Assembly (NCBI RefSeq): GCF_037201965.1
Contig: NZ_CP147518.1
Location: 4,829,001-4,893,000 of the forward strand
Length of the DNA stretch: 64,000 nt
Source of the DNA: Spirosoma sp. SC4-14
Lineage (GTDB): Bacteria > Bacteroidota > Bacteroidia > Cytophagales > Spirosomataceae
Direction of reading: 5' to 3'
Part shown: positions 6,244-13,845 of the stretch, one piece after another
Numbering within the stretch: position 1 is the stretch's first letter
How the letters are laid out: the number at the start of each line of letters is the position of its first letter
The notes under the pieces: generated by a model
Seen by the model: the letters and a program-made list of their open reading frames with translations, nothing else
What the model was told of the DNA's origin: nothing
Database searches by the model: none
Program-made: the position numbers and the translations under genes

Positions 6244-6356
6244 ACCGGCCCACCTCACAGTACCTAAGAACGTGGTTGTACTACGATTCAGCATCATGTG
6301 CAAAGTCGGGAAAGTTAATGGCAAAACCAACCCCTGATCTCTTAAAAATTATTCCA

Positions 6357-7478
6357 ATGGAAACCGTTTTTACTCCCCTCAAGTATGGTGTCGGTATCGA
6401 CATGGGCAAAGAAAAGTTTGCCGCCTGCCTTAGTGCTATTGATACGACCGGACGCATCAAAATCAAAGCCACTCATAGTTTCGCTAATTCTCCTAAAGGC
6501 CATGCTGATTTCGACCGCTGGTGTACGCATCATGGCAAACACCCGCATGTGCCAACCCACTACCTCATGGAAGCGACTGGAGTATATTACGAGCACTTAG
6601 CGTTGGCGTTGCACCAAAAAGGAGCGCATGTATGCGTGATACTGCCTCAGAAAGCCAAGTACTATGTTAAAGCACTAGGTATCAAAACTAAAACCGATGG
6701 AGTAGATGCTCAGGCCCTGGCGACGATGGTCTGTCAGCAACGGCTGGAGGTTTGGCGTCCCATCAGTCAAGCTATGTATGAGTTGCGGCAACTAACCCGT
6801 CAGCAGGCTGACTTACAGGTTTTTAAGACGAAGGTGAGTAATCACCTTATGAGCTTGGAACAGGGAATCTATCAGGCGAAAGAAGTGAAGAGGCAAATGG
6901 CTAAGTTGCTAGCCGAGATTGAGAAACAGATCGATGAGTGCGAAAAACTGATTGCCAAAGCCATTGCTCAGAACGCGGAGTGGAAGCGTAAGGTCGAGCA
7001 AATATGCGCCATCAAAGGGGTAGGCCTACTGACGGTGGCTCACCTGATCACCGAGACGAACGAATTTGCTTTGTTTGAGAATCAACGGCAGTTAGTCAGT
7101 TATGCGGGCTACGACGTAGTAGAAAACCAGAGCGGCAAACGAGTGGGCAAAACACGGATTAGTAAGCGGGGTAATGCCCGGATTCGACGCGGGTTACACA
7201 TGGCTTCGCTGATGGTTGTTCGCTACGAGCAACGACCGTTTGTGGGGTTATACGAGCGGGTCTTTGAGCGCACCAAAGTGAAGATGAAAGGCTATGTGGC
7301 GGTGCAACGAAAATTGCTCACCCTCATCTATGCATTGTGGAAAAAGGACGAGAAATATGACGGTAATTTTGTGAGTGCAGGGCAAAAAAAAGTAGCCCCA
7401 ACCAAGGGGGCTACGCTGCATCGACCGCAAGCGGACGTGCTTGAAGGGGTAAATATAGGCGAGTTAGTCGAATCTTGA
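6357..7478 (+). CDS. IS110-family transposase, copy 1
   Basis: I chose the ATG at 6357 (METVFTPLKYGVGIDMGKEK) because similarity to copy 2 is continuous only from here, giving 373 residues. The N-terminal DEDD RuvC-like domain has GIDMGKEKF, YLMEATGVYYEHLA and LGIKTKTDGVDAQALA. The C-terminal Transposase_20 domain has IKGVGLLTVAHLITETNEF and GYDVVENQSGKRVGKTRISK. By eye copies 1 and 2 are close to nine-tenths identical, so they are separate insertions of related elements rather than a fresh duplication. The IS3 in its left end may cut it off from its promoter or guide RNA. Confidence 0.92.
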   Translation: METVFTPLKYGVGIDMGKEKFAACLSAIDTTGRIKIKATHSFANSPKGHADFDRWCTHHGKHPHVPTHYLMEATGVYYEHLALALHQKGAHVCVILPQKAKYYVKALGIKTKTDGVDAQALATMVCQQRLEVWRPISQAMYELRQLTRQQADLQVFKTKVSNHLMSLEQGIYQAKEVKRQMAKLLAEIEKQIDECEKLIAKAIAQNAEWKRKVEQICAIKGVGLLTVAHLITETNEFALFENQRQLVSYAGYDVVENQSGKRVGKTRISKRGNARIRRGLHMASLMVVRYEQRPFVGLYERVFERTKVKMKGYVAVQRKLLTLIYALWKKDEKYDGNFVSAGQKKVAPTKGATLHRPQADVLEGVNIGELVES

Positions 7479-7517
7479 AAAAATTATAGCGTTTTTCTTG
7501 GATATAAAGACAGTACC

Positions 7518-7594
7518 AATGAGGGTTGATGGATGAGAACGCTACTCAAGACAACAAGCAGAACGCCAACCTTTACACCCTCATTGGGTTGGGC
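7518..7594 (-). other. attC site 1, inner arms (split by IS110)
   Basis: AATGAGGGTTGATGG and CTTTACACCCTCATT form the imperfect inner stem, and GTTGGGC at 7588-7594 is the outer box. With 4809-4819 this rebuilds a complete attC. Confidence 0.8.
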
Positions 7595-7655
7595 TGCAAA
7601 GCGTACCTCGGGACCTGCTCCCTGTCACACGGCAGCTACCCCGCGCGGAGCGGAC
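7595..7655 (-). repeat. Cassette 3' flanking repeat unit
   Basis: It contains CTCGGGACCTGCTCCCTGTC and ends CCCCGCGCGGAGCGGAC. It has the same position between attC and gene end as the units at 8748, 10565, 11918 and 13846. Confidence 0.7.
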
Positions 7656-7752
7656 AATAATGCACTTTCCGCAAACAGAAGTTGAACTTAGCTACATTGT
7701 CTAATCGAAGCCGTTTAGCCCCGCTTTTGGCAATGCCTTGTTATGTGCAGCT

Positions 7753-8394
7753 TTATTGTCCAATAGGATACATCATTCTTTTACGGTCCAGCTTTTCGAT
7801 AGCTTCCTCTAAACTTTTAGAGCCTGTCTTAATGAGTATTTGATTTTCGTAATCATCGCTCAATTCCGTAACAACTCCGTTTCTTTTCGCTGAAAGTAAA
7901 TACCTCAAACCGTCTTTTTCCTGTTGTCCAGCTTGAGCAAGAATTGATGCTATGGAAAAGTCTGCGAGTAATCCACCAGTTAATGATTGATTAATATTGC
8001 TTCTAATTGATGTGTAAAGCACTCTCTCTACATTCATAAAGTCTTCTAATACTTTAACAACAACTCTATTTGCTCCGGGATTATTCGGTTCTACATAGTT
8101 TTCAGCCCGGTCGGTCTTGTGTAATTCACGTCTCCACAATATAGACTTTGCCTCGTCAATATTTGTCTCAGGTCTCAGTATGATAATTTTTGCTTTTACT
8201 TTTCGTCCACCAATCTTAACAGGAATTAACGTTGGTGCGTTACTTCTTGTCGAACTTGTTCTTGCAAATTCAATACTAAATGGCGTTTCACAATCAAGTC
8301 GAGCTACTTCAATTTCTGAAATCTCTTGCCCTGGATTATCTATTAAAGACCCGAATGCCAAAATTCCTGTTGTATATTTCTTACCTTCCGTCAT
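7753..8394 (-). CDS. Cassette gene, gamma-glutamylcyclotransferase-like fold (tentative)
   Basis: I prefer the ATG at 8392-8394 (MTEGKKYTTGILAFGSLIDN), giving 213 residues; an ATG 39 nt upstream is also open. GILAFGSLIDNPG near the N-terminus resembles the glycine-rich YGS loop of gamma-glutamylcyclotransferase-like proteins. This is suggestive only, since the catalytic Glu was not identified. No signal peptide is visible. About 100 bp downstream of the stop comes the conserved 3' flank unit and then attC 1, so it sits in a standard cassette arrangement. Base composition is more AT-rich than the flanking repeats. Confidence 0.6.
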   Translation of the reverse strand: MTEGKKYTTGILAFGSLIDNPGQEISEIEVARLDCETPFSIEFARTSSTRSNAPTLIPVKIGGRKVKAKIIILRPETNIDEAKSILWRRELHKTDRAENYVEPNNPGANRVVVKVLEDFMNVERVLYTSIRSNINQSLTGGLLADFSIASILAQAGQQEKDGLRYLLSAKRNGVVTELSDDYENQILIKTGSKSLEEAIEKLDRKRMMYPIGQ

Positions 8395-8487
8395 TCTGAA
8401 AATTTGTAGTATACGTCTCCTAAAGTTGTACATAACTCGCCGATTGCCCCACTTTCAATACAAAATACGCACTTCGCTTTTTGTATT

Positions 8488-8640
8488 GAAAGTGGGGCAT
8501 TTCTAGTGTCAAACATAGCCGCCTAGCGAGCCAAAGGTTACCGAACTGGGACGTTTCCTCTGTCGCAGGAGACGCGGAAATGGAAGCCTAAAGCTGCCCT
8601 GTTGGGATGTGCCCACTGTCGCACACGGGCCCACAACTAC
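8488..8640 (-). repeat. Degenerate ~55-nt tandem units, 5' side of cassette gene
   Basis: Three units begin at GTGGGGCATTTCTAGTGTCA, GGGACGTTTCCTCTGTCGCA and GGGATGTGCCCACTGTCGCA on the plus strand, spaced about 55 nt. They lie between the cassette gene start and attC 2. Confidence 0.7.
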
Positions 8641-8659
8641 GTTATCTGCTGTTCGCGCC

Positions 8660-8747
8660 ACCCAACGCCAACAGGGGTTGATGGATGAGCACACAAGTTA
8701 ACTGAACAACAGTTACTTGCAACCTTTACACCCCTGTTTGGTTGGGC
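8660..8747 (-). other. attC site 2 (intact)
   Basis: On the minus strand the outer boxes are GCCCAAC (8741-8747) and GTTGGGT (8660-8666), matching RYYYAAC and GTTRRRY. A few unpaired bases follow, then inner arms CAGGGGTGTAAAGG and its imperfect partner CCATCAACCCCTG. The 88-bp length, two paired box sets and unpaired central spacer are as expected for attC. Confidence 0.85.
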
Positions 8748-9059
8748 TGTCAGCCTGCCGACGGGACGCGAGTCCTGTCGCAGGAAGCCCACCCACGCGG
8801 AGCGAATCACTAACGCACGTAACCGATTTTTCAGACTAGCGCGAAGCCTACCAAACGCCCTAAATCCGTTTCTGTCAGACCTCACAACGGGGCGTTTGCC
8901 CTGTCGCCAGCAACCTGCTTAACCAGCTAAAACCGGACTGTCAGGGGCAGTTAGCTTGTCAACGGGAGTCGCCTAACGAACCAAACCGCTTGCCTGTCGA
9001 GCCGTGCGCCCTGTCGCCGGAACGACGGCATACACACACTTTTTTTACTTGCTTGGGCC
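8748..9059 (-). other. ORF-less cassette between attC 2 and attC 3
   Basis: It contains a 3' flank unit (8748-8805) and, from 8885, three 5'-type units. Only about 80 bases that match neither unit lie between. I see no start codon with a credible protein on the minus strand. It may be a cassette whose gene was lost, or one carrying only noncoding sequence. Confidence 0.6.
8885..9040 (-). repeat. Degenerate ~55-nt tandem units
   Basis: The units start at GGGGCGTTTGCCCTGTCGCC, GGGGCAGTTAGCTTGTCAAC and GCCGTGCGCCCTGTCGCCGG on the plus strand. They end in the TTTTTTT block beside attC 3. Confidence 0.7.
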
Positions 9060-9069
9060 ACCCAACGCC
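9060..9069 (-). other. attC site 3, outer arm (split by IS110)
   Basis: ACCCAACGCC is followed directly by the IS110 left end. The remainder of the site resumes at 10488. Confidence 0.8.
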
Positions 9070-9326
9070 CATATCTTCGCTTTTCAGGAATTCTCCTTGA
9101 AAATATGCAATTTTAAGCTAAGCCATTGGTGAGCAGAAAAAGCCCGAACCCAACGCAAATGCGTTTCCGAACGAACGACATTGACTGTGTGGTGCTGCCC
9201 TGCTCACCACCCTTTCCAGCAGCCTGAACAGTACCTAAGGACATGGCCTTGCCATGATCCAGCATCATGTGCAAAGTCGGGAAAGTTAATGGTACTCGCA
9301 ACTCTTTATACTTAAAAACTAATCCG
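9070..9326 (+). ncRNA. Candidate bridge-RNA region of IS110 copy 2
   Basis: This is the ~255-bp noncoding left end, conserved with copy 1. It contains ACCCAACG at 9148-9155, identical to the attC arm beside the insertion. ACGACATTG follows about 25 nt later and could pair with CAATG on the right side, a shorter match than in copy 1. The existence of an RNA is inferred from the known biology of IS110. Confidence 0.45.
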
Positions 9327-10448
9327 ATGGAAACAGTATTCACCCCCCTGAAGTATGGTGTCGGTATCGACATGGGCAAGGATAAGTTTCATGCCTGCCT
9401 GAGTGCAATTGATGCCTGTGGCCAGATTAAAATTAGAGCCACTCATCACTTCGCTAACTCCCCTAAAGGTCGTACCGAGTTTGACCGCTGGTGTGCTCAT
9501 CATCAGAAGGACAAAGACCTGCCAGTTCACTATTTGATGGAAGCTACGGGGGTCTACTACGAACACTTAGCCCTGGCACTGCATCAAAAAGGGGCTTATG
9601 TGTGCGTCGTCTTACCTCAGAAGGCAAAGTACTACGTTAAAGCCCTAGGCATCAAAACCAAAACTGATGGAGTGGATGCGCAGGCCCTGGCTATGATGGT
9701 GTGTCAGCAACGACTTGAAGCCTGGCGACCGATTAGCCAGGCTATGTATGAGCTTCGGCAGCTCACAAGACAACAAGCTGATCTACAAGTTTTTAAGACG
9801 AAAGTAAGCAATCACCTGATGAGTTTGGAGCAGGGTATGTATCAAGCTAAAGCTGTCAAAAAGCAGATGACCAAGCTGTTAGCTGAGATTGACCAACAGA
9901 TTGCTGAGTGTGAGAAGCTGATTGCTAAAGCGATTGCTGACAATACCGAGTGGAAGCGAAAAGCCGAGCAGATTGGTGTAATTAAAGGGGTAGGCTTGCT
10001 GACCATAGCGCATCTCATCACTGAAACTAATGAATTTGCTTTGTTCGAAAATCAACGACAGTTGGTAAGCTATGCGGGCTACGATGTAGTCGAAAACCAG
10101 AGCGGTAAACGAGTAGGTAAGACGCGGATCAGTAAGCGAGGCAATTCACGGATTCGGCACAGCTTACACATGGCGGCTCTGATGGTTGTGCGCTACGAAC
10201 AACGGCCCTTTGTGGGCTTGTATGAACGAGTCATTGAGCGCACTAAAATCAAGATGAAAGGGTATGTGGCCGTACAGCGAAAGCTGCTGACGCTAATCTA
10301 CGCCCTTTGGAAAAAAGACGAGAAATATGACGGTGATTTTGCAAACGAAAGGCAAAAAAAAGTAGCCCCAACTGAGGGGGCTACGCTGCATCGACCACAA
10401 GTGAACGTGCTTGAGAGTGCGAACATAAGCGAATTGGTCGAATCTTGA
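9327..10448 (+). CDS. IS110-family transposase, copy 2
   Basis: The 373-residue protein starts at METVFTPLKYGVGIDMGKDK. DEDD domain motifs GIDMGKDKF, LMEATGVYYEHLA and KTDGVDAQALA are present, as are the C-terminal GVGLLTIAHLITETNEF block and its conserved Ser-containing region. All appear intact. Because the left noncoding end is uninterrupted, this copy is the better candidate for an active element. The gene runs opposite to the cassette genes. Confidence 0.93.
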   Translation: METVFTPLKYGVGIDMGKDKFHACLSAIDACGQIKIRATHHFANSPKGRTEFDRWCAHHQKDKDLPVHYLMEATGVYYEHLALALHQKGAYVCVVLPQKAKYYVKALGIKTKTDGVDAQALAMMVCQQRLEAWRPISQAMYELRQLTRQQADLQVFKTKVSNHLMSLEQGMYQAKAVKKQMTKLLAEIDQQIAECEKLIAKAIADNTEWKRKAEQIGVIKGVGLLTIAHLITETNEFALFENQRQLVSYAGYDVVENQSGKRVGKTRISKRGNSRIRHSLHMAALMVVRYEQRPFVGLYERVIERTKIKMKGYVAVQRKLLTLIYALWKKDEKYDGDFANERQKKVAPTEGATLHRPQVNVLESANISELVES

Positions 10449-10487
10449 AAAAATTATAGGGCATTTCTTGGATTTGAAGACAGTACC

Positions 10488-10564
10488 AATGAGGGTTGAT
10501 GGATGATAATGCTACGTAAAATTACGAACAGAGCCCCAACCTTTACACCCTCATTTGGTTGGGC
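10488..10564 (-). other. attC site 3, inner arms (split by IS110)
   Basis: AATGAGGGTTGATGG, then CTTTACACCCTCATT, then the GTTGGGC box at 10558-10564. Together with 9060-9069 it makes a complete attC. Confidence 0.8.
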
Positions 10565-10624
10565 TGCAAACCCGCCCTCGGGACGCGCTTCCTGTCACCC
10601 GACAGATGCCCTACGCCGAGTAAG
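10565..10624 (-). repeat. Cassette 3' flanking repeat unit
   Basis: The core CTCGGGACGCGCTTCCTGTC is followed by CCCTACGCCGAGTAAGC, directly abutting the stop end of the gene at 10625. Confidence 0.7.
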
Positions 10625-11593
10625 CTATTCAGGATTTTCTAAACGAGCAGAAGAAATTGTACTATTTATGAACTTTGTTCTGTTGTCAAATGCTTTAGGC
10701 GTCCCAATAACCTCACCATTTCCCGTTAGCATGTAATTAAACTCCCATTCCCCCTTCTCATTGAAAAGGAACTGAATCTTTTGAGCATCAGCCAGCTTCA
10801 TTAATGATTTAATTTTATCGCTGACGCTACGTAAGGAATCTTTTTGAATTGCTTTCGCTACATCATCTGGATTTCTTGTAACAATGACAAGTTCAATATT
10901 TATTTCTCCCAAAATTTGTATGACATAAGTCACAGGCCTAAGTTTCGGTATTACGACTGCCGCTGTTTTCCTAGCTGTAACACTAACAAACTTATAAAAC
11001 TTAGAAATGTCATTGGAAGATAGTTCGCCAAATTTTTCGCCTAGTTTTTCACTAAACTTAAACAAGAAAGTTAACCCAAGTAAATAGGCTACAATTTCTG
11101 GGGTTAACTTTATTAAGATCTGCGGATCAGGTATTTCTGACTTTCTTCCAAATTCAGACAAATCAAAATCATAATCTACTTCTGATTCTATACTGTTTTT
11201 AAATTTTTCCACACTGTCTGGTTGATTACCGAGATTGGTAATATCAACAGAAACTTCTATACTTCCTAACTCCTCATATTCGATTGAATTAAACGGTCTG
11301 CCTCCTTCTTTTAACCGTTCTACATATAAGTCTTCACCTTCTTCAGACTGAATGATGAAACTTTCATCAAAGTAACTTTGCTCGACAATGAGCATTGTCT
11401 CACCGTCATCTGCAATATACGTTTCTGCATTTTTAATCTGGCCCAGAGGTGGCATGGTGGTGTTATGCTCAAATGAAAGTTGAACAGCTTTTTCACCATT
11501 TATTATGTCTCTCATCTGCTCCAGTGCGGAGGGCATAATACGATGATTGTGCCTATCCAGATGAGAGGATGCTATTATAGATTTTTTATTCAC
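10625..11593 (-). CDS. Cassette gene of unknown function, 322 residues
   Basis: I do not recognise the family. The N-terminus reads SSHLDRHNHRIMPSALEQMR, followed by VQLSFEHNTTMPPLGQI. This weakly resembles the start of phage prohead-protease-like folds, where a D-R-x-x-x-x-x-P-x-A motif and a conserved His occur. That is only a hint. The middle (about 130-160) is acidic. Around residues 167-182 there is a hydrophobic stretch (IVAYLLGLTFLFKF). No signal peptide is seen. It fills one cassette between attC 3 and attC 4. Confidence 0.7.
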   Translation of the reverse strand: MNKKSIIASSHLDRHNHRIMPSALEQMRDIINGEKAVQLSFEHNTTMPPLGQIKNAETYIADDGETMLIVEQSYFDESFIIQSEEGEDLYVERLKEGGRPFNSIEYEELGSIEVSVDITNLGNQPDSVEKFKNSIESEVDYDFDLSEFGRKSEIPDPQILIKLTPEIVAYLLGLTFLFKFSEKLGEKFGELSSNDISKFYKFVSVTARKTAAVVIPKLRPVTYVIQILGEINIELVIVTRNPDDVAKAIQKDSLRSVSDKIKSLMKLADAQKIQFLFNEKGEWEFNYMLTGNGEVIGTPKAFDNRTKFINSTISSARLENPE

Positions 11594-11659
11594 AGAGATT
11601 ATTGGTTATGGATTTTTGTTTATTAGCGACGAGACATTCTAAAGTAAATATTAAACTCT

Positions 11660-11810
11660 ACCTAATATGGCGTTTCCTGTGTCACACGCAACCTACCTTA
11701 CTTATCAGAATGTCCTAATCGGGGCGCTTCTCGTGTCGACCGAAGCTGCTTAACGAACCTAAAGCTGGTCTGTCGAGACGTGCCCCCTGTCGACAGAAAG
11801 CTGGCACTCA
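11660..11810 (-). repeat. Degenerate ~55-nt tandem units, 5' side of cassette gene
   Basis: The units start at ATGGCGTTTCCTGTGTCACA, CGGGGCGCTTCTCGTGTCGA and GACGTGCCCCCTGTCGACAG on the plus strand. They end in CACTCACGCTTTCGC next to attC 4. Confidence 0.7.
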
Positions 11811-11830
11811 CGCTTTCGCTATTTGGCACC

Positions 11831-11917
11831 ACCCAACACCTCTGAGTGTTGATGGATAATAACGCTACATCCTAAACTCGAACAACTCCCAACCTTTACA
11901 CACTCAGTCTGTTGGGC
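11831..11917 (-). other. attC site 4 (intact)
   Basis: The outer boxes are ACCCAAC (11831-11837) and GTTGGGC (11911-11917). The inner arms GAGTGTTGATGG and CCTTTACACACTC pair imperfectly. Length is 87 bp. Confidence 0.85.
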
Positions 11918-11985
11918 TGCTCAGCTTCCTTCGGGACGAGCGTCCTGTCGCCAGACAGCTATCCCGCGCGGAGCAGATCAACAAC
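11918..11985 (-). repeat. Cassette 3' flanking repeat unit
   Basis: The core TTCGGGACGAGCGTCCTGTC is followed by CCCGCGCGGAGCAGATC, between attC 4 and the stop of the gene at 12016. Confidence 0.7.
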
Positions 11986-12015
11986 GCTCAACCCGACTTC
12001 TTTCACCTATTAGAT

Positions 12016-13236
12016 CTAAACCAATTTAGCAACAAGTTGCCTGATAGATTCCATACCTTCATCGTTACCCGCTTTTTTATAAACCTCAAATGCCATACTT
12101 AAATGATGTCTATTATATTTTTCGATAGATAACGTCTGATAAAAGCCTACTATATTATCAGCTTCTTTCACTGCTTTATTATTATTTCCATAATCGAAAT
12201 AATCTTTCATAAGGTTATACCTGAATGCTATTTCATCAGGATCTAACTTAATAACTTCTTCTCCGTATTTTATCGCTTTCTTCAAATCTCCTATGGAGTA
12301 ATTTAATTTCTGGAGCTGGTTCAGCAAAGCAGCTTTTTGTTTGTCTGAAATACCTTCACGACTTATCAGGCTTTCAATAATTTTTTCAAATTGATTGATG
12401 TATTCTTCTTCGCGATCCGTAATAGTTGAAAAATTAACTATAGTACCGACCACTATCGTAGCTGTATCTATACTAATCTTATCTAATTTGTTTTCAAGTA
12501 TATCTATATCTAATGCTATAGTCTTTTCATCCAAATAATTTTCGATAAGAGGTAAAGACATAGCTAGTACTTTATCAAGATCTTTATGAGTATTGGTTAA
12601 TCTAACAAGGACTTGAAACGCTGTTTCTGGATCACCATTGTCAAGGGAATTGTTAAATACCTCAATAGCGTTACCTGAAATTTTTATTGGCTTTTTAGTC
12701 GAATTTATGTTTGGTTGAACATTCATTCGATCAATTTTCCTTTCTATTCTTTCTAAAGTTTCCGAAACTCCAGATAATGAAACTCCAGAAGTGGATGGTG
12801 TAAAACCACTTTCAAAAGCTTTTTTAATAAACTCTCTAATGATAAGGACAGTCTCTCTAATCTTATCAGCGTCAGACAGATCATAATCAATAGTCTTAAT
12901 GTCTTTTAAATCAAAAGGAATTGTTGTATCCTTACTCTTAAGTTGTATGAATGGTTTGCCTGTTTCATGCCTGCGACCACATTCATAAAAAACATTTGGA
13001 TTATGATTGGTAAGATCAATGATACATAGTTCAGAAGTTTGAACATATTCAATTATTTCTTTTGTAATTAAAGATGTTCCTGACTCTTTATCAATTCTAA
13101 TTACTTTAAAGTCGAATGTTTCAATCGCAGGTTCAATGACTAACTTAAGAAGCCTATCTGAATTTTTTCGGATATCGCTATCATCTCCCCCTATGGGGCA
13201 TATAACGAAACATGTCTGCGGCCGTGCTTTATTCAT
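12016..13236 (-). CDS. Cassette gene, TIR/deoxyribosyltransferase-like domain with helical repeats
   Basis: The 406-residue protein opens with CFVICPIGGDDSDIRKNSDR, then LCIIDLTNHNPNVFYECGRR and HETGKPFIQL. This is the pattern of the Rossmann-like TIR/nucleoside deoxyribosyltransferase superfamily (ICPIG, IADLT.NPNV.YELG.RHA). Residues ~190-400 are helical and end in TPR-like segments (GDLKKAIKYGEEVIKLDPDE). Such a nucleotide-cleaving or sensing domain with TPRs is common in anti-phage and stress systems. That role is inference here. No partner gene of a known defence system is adjacent, apart from the small gene at 13331. Confidence 0.75.
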   Translation of the reverse strand: MNKARPQTCFVICPIGGDDSDIRKNSDRLLKLVIEPAIETFDFKVIRIDKESGTSLITKEIIEYVQTSELCIIDLTNHNPNVFYECGRRHETGKPFIQLKSKDTTIPFDLKDIKTIDYDLSDADKIRETVLIIREFIKKAFESGFTPSTSGVSLSGVSETLERIERKIDRMNVQPNINSTKKPIKISGNAIEVFNNSLDNGDPETAFQVLVRLTNTHKDLDKVLAMSLPLIENYLDEKTIALDIDILENKLDKISIDTATIVVGTIVNFSTITDREEEYINQFEKIIESLISREGISDKQKAALLNQLQKLNYSIGDLKKAIKYGEEVIKLDPDEIAFRYNLMKDYFDYGNNNKAVKEADNIVGFYQTLSIEKYNRHHLSMAFEVYKKAGNDEGMESIRQLVAKLV

Positions 13237-13330
13237 AATGTTACTTGTTAAGGTTAAAAAGTAAATTATTAAGAACAGTATATGCGTTTAAATTCTCCCG
13301 TGTTTAAAATATTATTTCAATTACACTTAA

Positions 13331-13588
13331 TCAATAATGTTCAAACTGTCGCTGAAAAGAAAGTAATTGAGTCACCTTGCGCCCTGTCCAAGTTAGATGA
13401 ACTACGCAATACTCATCGCTACAATTGGCAACTTTGAACAGGTAATCATCGGCCTGCAAACTTCGCCCGACTAATTCAACCGCCTTTCCAAACAGCGGAT
13501 GGTGCCGATTAATTTCTATTTGTAGCTCGGTCATTACGTCGGTGCTACTGTCGGAGGCAATCCAAGGCTCTGAAAAAACTTGCTTCAT
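13331..13588 (-). CDS. Cassette gene, small conserved hypothetical protein
   Basis: I chose the ATG at 13586-13588 (MKQVFSEPWIAS), giving 85 residues, because frame upstream of it is made of repeat-unit sequence. The motif HPLFGKAVELVGR followed by DYLFKV and YCVVHLTWTG matches a family of short hypothetical proteins that I know only as uncharacterised. It shares one cassette with the downstream TIR-like gene, with about 94 bp between them and no attC. Confidence 0.6.
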   Translation of the reverse strand: MKQVFSEPWIASDSSTDVMTELQIEINRHHPLFGKAVELVGRSLQADDYLFKVANCSDEYCVVHLTWTGRKVTQLLSFQRQFEHY

Positions 13589-13639
13589 CTCATTCAAAGT
13601 TTGCTTGTCAGCCGAAACCTGCCTGACGAATAAAAAGTC

Positions 13640-13735
13640 TACCAAGCGAGTCGTTTCCGCTGTCGCAGGAGAGGCTGAAATGGACATCCAAACTGGTTAT
13701 CACTACGTTTCTCGTGTCGACCGATGACCGCAAAC
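13640..13735 (-). repeat. Degenerate ~55-nt tandem units, 5' side of cassette gene
   Basis: Two units are clear: GTCGTTTCCGCTGTCGCAGG and ACGTTTCTCGTGTCGACCGA on the plus strand, about 55 nt apart. They end in AAACACGCTTTTAC beside attC 5. Confidence 0.65.
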
Positions 13736-13758
13736 ACGCTTTTACTTTTTGGCTCATC

Positions 13759-13845
13759 ACCCAACGACCATGAGGGTTGATGGAGTGCCACGCAAGATAT
13801 AAAAACAAACGTACTTTGGACCTTTACACCCTCATTTGGTTGGGC
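13759..13845 (-). other. attC site 5 (intact)
   Basis: The outer boxes are ACCCAAC (13759-13765) and GTTGGGC (13839-13845). The inner arms TGAGGGTTGATGG and CCTTTACACCCTCA are perfect over TGAGGGT, then have bulged bases. An uninterrupted ACGACCATGAGGG lies here, the sequence into which the IS110 elements inserted at sites 1 and 3. Confidence 0.88.

Larger units (their letters stand above)
4982..6257 (+). mobile_element. IS3-family element inserted in IS110 copy 1
   Basis: The ends are inverted repeats: left TGAGATGGTCC...CCGGACAC, right complement TGAGGTGGGCC...CCGGACAC. The bases CAG precede the left end (4979-4981) and follow the right end (6258-6260). Removing the element plus one CAG restores AACAGTACCTAAG exactly as in IS110 copy 2, so the 3-bp target duplication and both ends are well supported. 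Length is 1,276 bp, normal for IS3. orfA is damaged and orfB is intact. Confidence 0.9.
4820..7517 (+). mobile_element. IS110-family element, copy 1, split by IS3
   Basis: The left boundary follows attC bases ACCCAACGACC and the right boundary precedes AATGAGGGTTGATGG, which together make a normal attC. The left noncoding end, about 270 bp after subtracting the IS3, is conserved with copy 2. The element inserts in the same place within attC as copy 2 and in the same orientation, opposite to the cassette genes. Exact ends are uncertain by one or two bases because flanks share C residues. An IS3 element at 4982-6257 interrupts the left end. Confidence 0.8.
9070..10487 (+). mobile_element. IS110-family element, copy 2
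   Basis: The uninterrupted element is about 1.42 kb. The left end begins CATATCTTCGCTTTTCAGG, as in copy 1, and the right end is ...GACAGTACC before AATGAGGGTTGATGG. The insertion point within attC and the orientation are the same as for copy 1. It provides the reference for recognising the IS3 target site in copy 1. Confidence 0.85.

Noticed and set aside
7690..7752. AAGGCATTGCCAAAAGCGGGG with TAACAAG near the end of a cassette gene as an extra attC
   Set aside because: Its boxes do not fit RYYYAAC/GTTRRRY and no partner arm was found. It may be an old decayed site, but this is unsupported.
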